From assembly GCA_020849725.1 (NCBI GenBank), contig JADLAZ010000239.1, positions 1 through 9,426 on the forward strand: DNA of 9,426 bases, written 5' to 3'. The position numbers and the translations under genes are program-made. Shown here piece after piece: positions 1 through 6,965 of this stretch. Below the pieces are notes generated by a model. That model was not told where the DNA came from and made no database searches. It saw only the letters and a list, made by a program, of their open reading frames with translations. This stretch comes from Chloroflexota bacterium (lineage in GTDB: Bacteria; Chloroflexota; Chloroflexia; Thermomicrobiales; JADLAZ01). How positions within the stretch are numbered: the first letter of the stretch is position 1; every line of letters begins with the position of its first letter.

Positions 1-1
1 C

Positions 2-865
2 GACGCGATGCACGGCGCCGGCGGGGGGCAGTTCCCGACGCTGCTGGCCGGTGGCTCGACGCGCGTCGTCGAGATCAACGGCCAGCCCAACCCGGCCTTT
101 CCGGGCCTGCGCGGCCCGGAGCCGGTGGCGGTGAACTTGACGCAACTCGGCCGCGTCGTCGCCGAATCCCACTCGGCGCTCGGCCTGGCGCTGGATGGCG
201 ATGCCGACCGCATCGGCATGGTCGACGAGCGCGGCCGGTTCGTCACGCTGCAGCAGGTGTTCGCACTGCTGGTCGTATATCTCGTCGAGCAGCGTGGCTG
301 GCGTGGTCCGATCGTCAAGTCGGTCAACGCCACATCGATGCTCGACCGGCTGGCGCAGGAGTACGGACTCCCTGTCCATACGACGCCGGTAGGCTTCAAA
401 TATCTTGGCCCGGCGCTCATCGAACATCAAGGTCTCATCGCCGGCGAGGAGAGCGGCGGCTTCGCCTTCCGGGGTCACATCCCCGAGCGCGACGGCGTGC
501 TAGCCGGCCTGTTCCTGGTCGACCTCGTGCGCCGTGTGGGTCAGCCGGCTTCGGCGGTCGTCGCCGCGCTGCATGAGAAGATCGGCGCGTTCGCCTACGA
601 CCGGCTCGATCTCACGTTCGACCCGGCGCGGCGTCAGGCGCTGCTGGAGCGCGCAGAGGCGGCCCAGCCGGCGCGCCTGGCCGACCGGCGGGTCCTGGCC
701 ATCACCGACCTGGACGGCGTCAAGTTCGAGCTAGAGGATGGCTGCTGGCTGCTGATCCGCTTCTCCGGCACCGAGCCACTGCTGCGCCTGTATGCCGAAG
801 GCCGAGACGCCGCTGAGGTGGCGCGGCTGCTGGAGCAGGCCCGCGCGCTCCTCGGCCTCGCGTGA
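2..865 (+). CDS. Phosphoglucomutase/phosphomannomutase, C-terminal part (5' truncated by window edge)
   Basis: This alpha-D-phosphohexomutase interconverts sugar 1- and 6-phosphates in the cytoplasm (glucose or mannose type). The frame is open from base 2 and reads D-A-M-H-G-A-G, a conserved internal stretch of the family, so the ATG at 8 is not the start. The N-terminal domain with the catalytic phosphoserine lies outside the window. Counting from that Met, the metal-binding loop DGDADR is at residues 63-68, TPVGFKYLG at 126-134, the sugar-specificity loop GEESGG at 146-151, and the C-terminal phosphate-binding loop RFSGTEP at 251-257, followed by LLRLYAEG. Domains 2 to 4 therefore look intact and the end is normal. 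DGDADR, rather than the DGDGDR usual in GlmM, favours a general COG1109 phosphogluco/phosphomannomutase, but the exact sugar cannot be read. The TGA is followed by a 134-base gap before the next gene. Confidence 0.93.
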   Translation, partial: DAMHGAGGGQFPTLLAGGSTRVVEINGQPNPAFPGLRGPEPVAVNLTQLGRVVAESHSALGLALDGDADRIGMVDERGRFVTLQQVFALLVVYLVEQRGWRGPIVKSVNATSMLDRLAQEYGLPVHTTPVGFKYLGPALIEHQGLIAGEESGGFAFRGHIPERDGVLAGLFLVDLVRRVGQPASAVVAALHEKIGAFAYDRLDLTFDPARRQALLERAEAAQPARLADRRVLAITDLDGVKFELEDGCWLLIRFSGTEPLLRLYAEGRDAAEVARLLEQARALLGLA

Positions 866-999
866 TGCGTGGGTGCTGGGGGGCACTCGTCCCACTCGGC
901 CTCCGCGCAACTACTCCGCCCATACCGCCCACTGGCCCCGCGGGGAGTGTTCGGATACACTCACCAGCACACGGCGCCCGGCGCCCAGGGGGAGGATGA
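866..999 (+). promoter_or_regulatory. Intergenic leader of the uracil-DNA glycosylase gene, with overlapping inverted repeats
   Basis: I see no gene in this 134-base gap. It contains a GC-rich palindrome CCCCGCGGGG at 936-945, flanked by CACT (930-933) and AGTG (946-949). A second inverted repeat, GAGTGT/ACACTC (945-950 and 957-962, 6-base loop), shares bases with the first. A further pair, GTGCTGG (873-879) and CCAGCAC (964-970), could bracket the region. A weak -10-like TACACT lies at 956-961, with no recognisable -35. None of the stems is followed by a T-run, so a classic intrinsic terminator is not supported. The gap may hold a promoter for the downstream gene, but the evidence is slight. 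Confidence 0.3.
988..995 (+). promoter_or_regulatory. Ribosome binding site that fixes a GTG start
   Basis: GGGGGAGG lies 4 bases before the GTG at 1000. This supports GTG as the start codon, rather than the out-of-frame ATG at 996 or the later in-frame GTG at 1030. Confidence 0.7.
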
Positions 1000-1608
1000 G
1001 TGGCCGTCACGCTCGACGAGATTGCGCGCCAGGTGACGGACTGCCGCGCCTGTGATCTGTGTCGCACTCGCAACCGCGCCGTGCCGGGCGAAGGTCCGAG
1101 CAATCCCACGCTGCTGTTTATCGGTGAGGCTCCCGGGTGGAATGAGAACCAGCAGGGCCGGCCCTTCGTCGGCGCGGCCGGGCAATTCCTCCAGGAGCTG
1201 CTCGCCTCGATCGGGCTGAAGCGGCAGGACGTGTTCATCACCAACGTCGTCAAGTGCCAGCCACCAGGCAACCGCGACCCCTTGCCCGACGAGATCGCCG
1301 CTTGCAGCCGCTATCTGGATGCGCAACTGGCGCTGCTCCGGCCGCGCATGGTCGTCACCCTCGGGCGCTACTCGATGGCGCGCTGGTTTCCGAACGCGCG
1401 CATCTCGCAAATCCACGGCCAGCCAAAGAAAGTCGGCGACCTCGTCGTCTTCCCGATGTACCATCCGGCGGCGGCGCTCCACCAGCCGAGCTTGCGCACA
1501 GCCGTGGAGAGCGACATGCTCAAGATCCCCCGCCTCCTGGCCGAACTTGAGCAGGTCGAGCTGGAGGAGCAGGCGGCGCCGCCTCCACGCCAACTCTCGA
1601 TGTTCTAG
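1000..1608 (+). CDS. udg: Family 4 uracil-DNA glycosylase (iron-sulfur type)
   Basis: This cytoplasmic base-excision repair enzyme removes uracil from DNA. The protein is 202 residues, the normal size for the family, and starts at GTG behind a strong ribosome binding site. The water-activating motif GEAPG is at 42-46 and runs into the family 4 signature ending GRPFVGAAG (53-61). The usual [4Fe-4S] ligands are all present: C15 and C18 near the N-terminus, and C86 and C102 further on. C21 is an extra nearby cysteine. KCQPPGNR is at 85-92 and the C-terminal uracil-pocket/DNA-binding motif HPAAAL at 155-160. The tail after about residue 180 is acidic, then Pro-rich, and ends QLSMF; this variable region is common in the family. 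The gene sits between a phosphohexomutase and RNase J with no obvious functional link. Confidence 0.95.
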   Translation: MAVTLDEIARQVTDCRACDLCRTRNRAVPGEGPSNPTLLFIGEAPGWNENQQGRPFVGAAGQFLQELLASIGLKRQDVFITNVVKCQPPGNRDPLPDEIAACSRYLDAQLALLRPRMVVTLGRYSMARWFPNARISQIHGQPKKVGDLVVFPMYHPAAALHQPSLRTAVESDMLKIPRLLAELEQVELEEQAAPPPRQLSMF

Positions 1609-1631
1609 GGTCACACCAATCTGACTGTGAT

Positions 1632-1652
1632 GGCGGCCTCAGGTCGGCCGCC
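1632..1652 (+). other. Perfect 7-bp hairpin between udg and RNase J genes
   Basis: GGCGGCC (1632-1638) and GGCCGCC (1646-1652) form a perfect stem with a 7-base loop, 23 bases after the udg stop. The next bases are CCCGTTGACA rather than a T-run, so this is at best a weak or factor-assisted terminator. A perfect -35-like TTGACA follows at 1656-1661, but I find no convincing -10 at the right distance before the RNase J start. Confidence 0.3.
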
Positions 1653-1716
1653 CCGTTGACAGGCAACCGCCCCATCTTGACGCGACTGGCCCCGCTGTGG
1701 GTTCACCAGCCGCGTC

Positions 1717-3411
<1,695 letters not shown>

Positions 3412-3465
3412 GGCGGTTCGGTGAGGCCGGGCCGCACCCCCGGAATCGAGACTTCAGCCGGTCTC
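3412..3465. other. Convergent gap between RNase J and the minus-strand exported-protein genes
   Basis: This 54-base region separates two convergent stop codons. A short inverted repeat, GAGAC (3448-3452) and GTCTC (3461-3465) with an 8-base loop, abuts the minus-strand stop. There is no T-run on either strand, so a bidirectional terminator is expected by position but not shown. Confidence 0.25.
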
Positions 3466-5187
3466 TCACTCCCAGCCGAACGCCGCCAGCCGCTGCGCGC
3501 CAAGTCTGACCAGCAGCACCCGCGCGCTGGTAGGCAGCGCGGCGTGGTACTCGAACACCGCCCGCTCGAAGTACTGGGTGATCAGACCGGTACGTGGGTC
3601 GATGAACTCCTCGCTGATCGGGTAGCCGAACAGCGCCAGCGATTCCCGAACGCTGACGCCCGGGTCGCCCAACTCCAACCCATGCCCCTCCCAGTAGGGC
3701 CGGAACTCACCGCACAGCCGGTGCTGCGTCTCCGGCACATAGCGACAGCCTTCGATAGAAGCAGCCGTGGCCGGCACCGGGTTGAGGGCCCACAACCCGC
3801 GCAGGTCCGCCCGCTGCGCCGCATCCTCGGCGCCGAGCCGGCCGAGCGAGACCTCGTAGGGTGTGCCGACCAGCTCCGGGTGGTACTCGAAACGCTGGCG
3901 CTCGAGGTACTGCACGGTGAAGAACGGCCCGCCGTCCGCGTTGCGCTGTTCGAACTCCTCGGTGAGCGGGAAGCCGAAGATAGACAGGCCGCCGCTGCGT
4001 TCCCAGAAGTCCTGGAAGCTGAACGCCAGCGAGTGGCCGGTCTCGGGGAAGTAAGTCAGGTCCGGCCCGGTCGTGGCCGGCGCGGGCCGTGGCGCCTGTG
4101 GCAGCAGGCGCGTCACCGGCGCGGCGTAGAGGCCCGGGACGATTCCCGGTCGCGGTGGCCCAACCTCGTACCAGAGCGCCGTGCCGTTGCCCAGCGCCCG
4201 AACCGGCGCGGTTGGCACCAACCGGCTGGTGGTCGCCAGATCGGCCATGCGCGCGGCGATGACCTTGAGATCGGGGGTGGTGTTCTCGTTCCACACCACG
4301 AATCGCCCGTCGGTGGCCAGCATTGGTTGGGCCACCGCGCTGAGGCGTGACAGCAGCGTGCGCGTGCCGGTGCGCAGGTCGATCGCTTCGACCGTTGTCA
4401 CGATGTCGCTCTCGGTATACCCAATCGCCCGGATAGCGGCCACATCACCGCCGACCGCGAGCGTGGGCCAGGGCACCGCCGTGATCGTCGCCACCGTCGT
4501 CGGCGCGGCGTCGCCGATGACGAGGCTGCGCACCTGCCAGGGTCTGGCGCGTTGATCGGCAGCGTTCCCCTCAACCCAGACAACGCGGCGGTCGGTCATC
4601 TGTACGCTCTGCCCAGCGAAGTTGCTCACCAGGCGGATGGGCGGCGTCATGGCCTGCAGGTCACGACCCATCAGGCGATGGGGACCATCGGGCAAGACCC
4701 ACTCATCCCAGACCACCCAGCCGCCGCCGATGGCCGGCGCCCCGAGCGTCAGGCGGTCAGTCTCCGGGGCAGTGACATCGATCACCGCACCAGTCGCCAG
4801 GGTCATGGTACGGATGCGGGCGAGCCGCGATGCGTCGGCGGGCTGGTCAATCCAGACGACGGTTCCGTCGGCCAGTGCAAACGCCGCTATGTCCGGGCGC
4901 AGCGCCGTAGCGACTGGGATCAGCCGGCCATCGCGCAGGTCGACGGCGGTGATGTCAAGGACATTCATGCCCGTGATCTGGCCGGGGGGACTCAAGCCCT
5001 CGATAGTGGCCCAGACCGCATAGGTGCCATCGGTGCGCAGTGACCCGCCAGGGTCGGCGATCGGGGCGGGAACGAAATAGGAGTCGGCGGCCGCGACCGG
5101 GGCGAGGCCACCGGCCAATAGGAGGCCAACCGTGATGACCGTGATCAACCATTGGGAGTGACTGGGCATGTCGGGAGGATGAATCAT
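3466..5187 (-). CDS. Exported beta-propeller protein with two C-terminal PETGH/FEYH repeats
   Basis: The chosen start is the ATG at 5187 (573 residues), because GAGG sits 8 bases upstream. A GTG at 5208 would add 7 residues and an ATG at 5169 lacks a binding site. A signal peptide is clear: a hydrophobic run at about 14-34 ending PVAAA. Residues about 45-350 hold seven degenerate propeller blades, each marked by a VVW-like strand near 57, 110, 158, 202, 248 (degenerate), 297 and 337. Linkers resemble DLRTGTRTLLSRL, as in TolB-like surface propellers. After a Pro-rich linker come two related repeats (377-453 and 481-569) with PETGH/PETQH, FGFP/FGYP, TEEF/SEEF, QYLER/QYFER and FEYH. I associate these with secreted Chloroflexota proteins. 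No catalytic residues are evident, so binding or scaffolding is the likelier role. It ends the minus-strand series and is very GC-rich, like the housekeeping genes. Confidence 0.88.
   Translation of the reverse strand: MIHPPDMPSHSQWLITVITVGLLLAGGLAPVAAADSYFVPAPIADPGGSLRTDGTYAVWATIEGLSPPGQITGMNVLDITAVDLRDGRLIPVATALRPDIAAFALADGTVVWIDQPADASRLARIRTMTLATGAVIDVTAPETDRLTLGAPAIGGGWVVWDEWVLPDGPHRLMGRDLQAMTPPIRLVSNFAGQSVQMTDRRVVWVEGNAADQRARPWQVRSLVIGDAAPTTVATITAVPWPTLAVGGDVAAIRAIGYTESDIVTTVEAIDLRTGTRTLLSRLSAVAQPMLATDGRFVVWNENTTPDLKVIAARMADLATTSRLVPTAPVRALGNGTALWYEVGPPRPGIVPGLYAAPVTRLLPQAPRPAPATTGPDLTYFPETGHSLAFSFQDFWERSGGLSIFGFPLTEEFEQRNADGGPFFTVQYLERQRFEYHPELVGTPYEVSLGRLGAEDAAQRADLRGLWALNPVPATAASIEGCRYVPETQHRLCGEFRPYWEGHGLELGDPGVSVRESLALFGYPISEEFIDPRTGLITQYFERAVFEYHAALPTSARVLLVRLGAQRLAAFGWE
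3481..3747 (-). repeat. PETGH/FEYH repeat 2 of the exported propeller protein
   Basis: This is the second copy (protein residues 481-569). It has CRYVPETQHRLCG at its start, FGYPISEEF in the middle, QYFERAVFEYH late, and LLVRLGAQ at the end. Compared with copy 1 it carries a pair of cysteines (CRY...LCG) that could form a disulfide, and an insertion of about ten residues before FGYP. It reaches almost to the C-terminus. Confidence 0.75.
3829..4059 (-). repeat. PETGH/FEYH repeat 1 of the exported propeller protein
   Basis: This is the first copy (protein residues 377-453): YFPETGHSLAFSF, FGFPLTEEF, VQYLERQRFEYHPE and VSLGRLGAE, in the same order as in copy 2. It follows the Pro-rich linker after the propeller. 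It lacks the cysteine pair of copy 2. Confidence 0.75.
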
Positions 5188-5359
5188 CGACTGTTCCTCT
5201 TGCGTCACTAACAGTCTTGGAATCCATGGTTCATGTGATATTTTCCAGTCCTATGGATAGGAGTTGGCACACTTATTCGCCCCACTATGTTTGACCAGGA
5301 GGGTCTGTTATCAGTCACGGCCGGACTGCCCAGTTGCCACCAGAGACGCCGCTCTTGCC
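5188..5359 (-). promoter_or_regulatory. Intergenic region upstream of the propeller/PETGH gene
   Basis: This 172-base gap separates two same-strand genes and is long enough for a separate promoter. It holds the ribosome binding site AAGAGGA (5195-5201). It also has a palindrome with 5-base arms, CCTAT-GG-ATAGG (5250-5261), and an AT-rich stretch reading AAAATATCACAT on the minus strand (5233-5244) that resembles one upstream of the 759-residue gene. A weak inverted repeat CAGTC/GACTG (5312-5316, 5324-5328) lies after the upstream gene's stop, without a T-run. I see no gene or clear -35/-10 pair. Confidence 0.35.
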
Positions 5360-6892
5360 TTACGGTACGTAGCCGACGATATTATGGCCGCCGGTCCGGC
5401 CGCTGCTGTTAACGTATATTGGCCGCTCGACGACAACTGGGGCTGAGCCGTTGCTGCCTTGGACCGTCTCGACGAGCATCGAGACCGGCCAGCCGAGCCC
5501 ATTGTTGCGGCCAACTTGCGGATCATTGTGCACAGCGATGACGATCCGCCGCCGAGGTTGGATAGTCTCCGTTCGGATGGCCGTGCCACCCCCACTCTTG
5601 TAGTACGTGATCCTCACGGTGGCCGAGGTGGCTTCTGGGTTGAAGATGACTAGGTATAAATCGAAGCCTGGCGCCGTGTATCCCTCGGCAAAGTACCATT
5701 TGTGACGCGGAGCGAGAGCCCCCAAGGCGGTATGACCGCCGGTAATGCTGGTGTTGTATTTGAAGTAGAGGGGGCGTTCGACCACAATGCCGGCCCCGGA
5801 ACTGGACGCCACCTGCACCTTCGCCGACACCTGTTCGTAGCCGCGCCCCAGCCCGCCGGGGTTGGTCGTTGGGTCGTGATTCCCGTGGACGGTAACCGTC
5901 GTACGCGTATTCGCGGCAGCGGTGAGACTCCGCACGACGGTACCGCTATCCAGGTAGTAGATGATGTCGAGCGGCACGCTGACGCCATTCGGGTTGAAGA
6001 TCGATAGAAACATATCGTAGGTGTTGACGGTGCTGCCCTCAGCGAAGTACCAGACCGTGCTGGGTGCTGGCGCACCAACGAGGGAGTGCCCATCATTGGC
6101 GGTATAGCCGTTCCCGCCGTAGGTGAAATACATGGGCCGCTCGGCGATGGTGGGGACACCGTTGAGGCTTTGAAGGTACATCGAGGTGGCTTGTCCCCGG
6201 CCGACGCCAAGCCCCGATCCGTGCACGGTGATCGTGAAGCGGCTATTCGCACCGACGGAGAAGTCGCGGATGCTCGTCGCTCCATTGCTGAAGTAGTAGG
6301 TCAATCGCAACTGAGCGGTCACGGTGTTTGGATTCATGATCGTCAGGTACTCGTCGAACCCCGTTCCGGTCCAACCTTCGGCAAAGTACCAGGCGGAACG
6401 CGGTTTGGTTGTGCCAAGCACGTTGTGGGTTCCATCGACACCGCCATTCGTGAAGTACATCGGCCGCTCGACGATTATGCCGATAGCGTCCTGGCTAACG
6501 ACCTTGGCCGCGAGTCCCTGGTTGGGCGCGGTGCGGCCGTAGCCTCCGAGGCTGGCCGCGTCGTGTACGACTACCGTGAACCGAGAGTTACCCACCACCG
6601 TGACCGTCTTGGTCGTGGCAGCAGCGCCTTCGGGATAATAGGTAATGTTGACGGTGGCAGTAGCGCCATTCGGGTTGAAGATCGTCAGGTACTCGTCGAA
6701 GCCTGGCGCCGTGTAGCCCTCGGCGAAATACCAGGTCGTGGCGATTGGGCCATTCTCGGCCAGCGCGAACGGAGCGTCCGGGAGATGCACCAGGGCGGCA
6801 GCCCCCAGCCCGGCAACGACCAGTTGACCAAGCTGCCGGCGCGGGATCCTTGGCTGGTGAGCCAGTTGCGTGGCGTGAGCATCGTGGTTCAT
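5360..6892 (-). CDS. Exported protein made of a Tat-like signal and four WYFAEG repeats
   Basis: The protein has 510 residues. The ATG start is supported by GAGAGGAG 9 bases upstream. The N-terminus has a twin-arginine-like motif (PRRQLGQL at 18-24 region) followed by a hydrophobic stretch (about 23-45, ending FALA), suggesting export by the Tat route, which carries folded proteins. The rest is four tandem repeats of 113-118 residues, each starting WYFAEG (54, 168, 281, 399). Each continues with a YLTIFNPN-like strand, an ITYY strand, SRFTV/VH, VERPMYF (near 141, 250, 371, 488), and ends near HNVLG (156, 269, 387, 503). The strand-rich pattern suggests beta-sandwich modules. WYFAEG repeats also occur attached to other exported domains in Actinobacteria and Chloroflexota; here nothing else is attached. 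Substrate or ligand is unknown. It lies between two propeller genes on the same strand. Confidence 0.88.
   Translation of the reverse strand: MNHDAHATQLAHQPRIPRRQLGQLVVAGLGAAALVHLPDAPFALAENGPIATTWYFAEGYTAPGFDEYLTIFNPNGATATVNITYYPEGAAATTKTVTVVGNSRFTVVVHDAASLGGYGRTAPNQGLAAKVVSQDAIGIIVERPMYFTNGGVDGTHNVLGTTKPRSAWYFAEGWTGTGFDEYLTIMNPNTVTAQLRLTYYFSNGATSIRDFSVGANSRFTITVHGSGLGVGRGQATSMYLQSLNGVPTIAERPMYFTYGGNGYTANDGHSLVGAPAPSTVWYFAEGSTVNTYDMFLSIFNPNGVSVPLDIIYYLDSGTVVRSLTAAANTRTTVTVHGNHDPTTNPGGLGRGYEQVSAKVQVASSSGAGIVVERPLYFKYNTSITGGHTALGALAPRHKWYFAEGYTAPGFDLYLVIFNPEATSATVRITYYKSGGGTAIRTETIQPRRRIVIAVHNDPQVGRNNGLGWPVSMLVETVQGSNGSAPVVVERPIYVNSSGRTGGHNIVGYVP
5363..5698 (-). repeat. WYFAEG repeat 4
   Basis: Protein residues 399-510. 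It opens WYFAEGYTAPGFD, identical over this stretch to repeat 1, and ends exactly at the C-terminus with HNIVGYVP. It is more basic than the others in the middle (QPRRRIVIAVH). Confidence 0.8.
5699..6052 (-). repeat. WYFAEG repeat 3
   Basis: Protein residues 281-398. It is the longest copy, with a short insertion after VTVHGNHD (PTTNPGGLG). It has VERPLYF instead of VERPMYF. Confidence 0.8.
6053..6391 (-). repeat. WYFAEG repeat 2
   Basis: Protein residues 168-280. It shares GFDEYLTI with repeat 1 and has IAERPMYF in place of IVERPMYF. Confidence 0.8.
6392..6733 (-). repeat. WYFAEG repeat 1
   Basis: Protein residues 54-167. A 20-base DNA segment here (6696-6715) is identical to one in repeat 4 (5661-5680), both coding for part of GYTAPGFD. 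This points to duplication within the gene or conversion between copies. Confidence 0.8.
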
Positions 6893-6901
6893 GATCGCCT
6901 G

Positions 6902-6909
6902 CTCCTCTC
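6902..6909 (-). promoter_or_regulatory. Ribosome binding site of the WYFAEG-repeat gene
   Basis: On the minus strand GAGAGGAG lies 9 bases before the ATG at 6892, a good match that supports this start. Confidence 0.65.
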
Positions 6910-6919
6910 AATCGCCATG

Positions 6920-6960
6920 CGTATCGTCGAGAAGGGTGAAGGCGTGGTGGCAACGATACG
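6920..6960 (-). other. Inverted repeat between the glycosidase-like and WYFAEG-repeat genes
   Basis: CGTATCGT (6920-6927) and ACGATACG (6953-6960) are perfect 8-base complements separated by 25 bases. The first arm met by transcription begins 5 bases after the upstream stop, and the second ends just before the ribosome binding site region of the next gene. There is no T-run, so this is not a standard terminator. It could be an RNA stem adjusting processing or relative expression, an operator, or chance. Confidence 0.35.
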
Positions 6961-6965
6961 AGTGC

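Noticed and set aside
961..1614. A 217-codon minus-strand open frame opposite the uracil-DNA glycosylase.
   Set aside because: The plus strand has the complete family 4 motifs and all four iron-sulfur cysteines. The minus translation is featureless.
1632..1652. The hairpin after udg as an intrinsic terminator.
   Set aside because: The stem is perfect, but it is followed by CCCGTTGACA rather than a run of T.
1656..1661. A perfect TTGACA as the -35 of an RNase J promoter.
   Set aside because: At 16-18 bases downstream there is only GC-rich sequence with no acceptable -10, so the match may be chance.
3421..4350. A 309-codon plus-strand open frame across the PETGH repeats.
   Set aside because: It is antisense to the well-supported exported protein with a signal peptide, propeller and repeats. 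Its own translation is Arg/Pro-rich with no domain, and it begins right after RNase J without a clear binding site.
5363..6733. The regular repeats as a CRISPR array or mobile element.
   Set aside because: The period is about 340-355 bases, the reading frame is kept, and similarity is at the protein level, so these are tandem protein domains.
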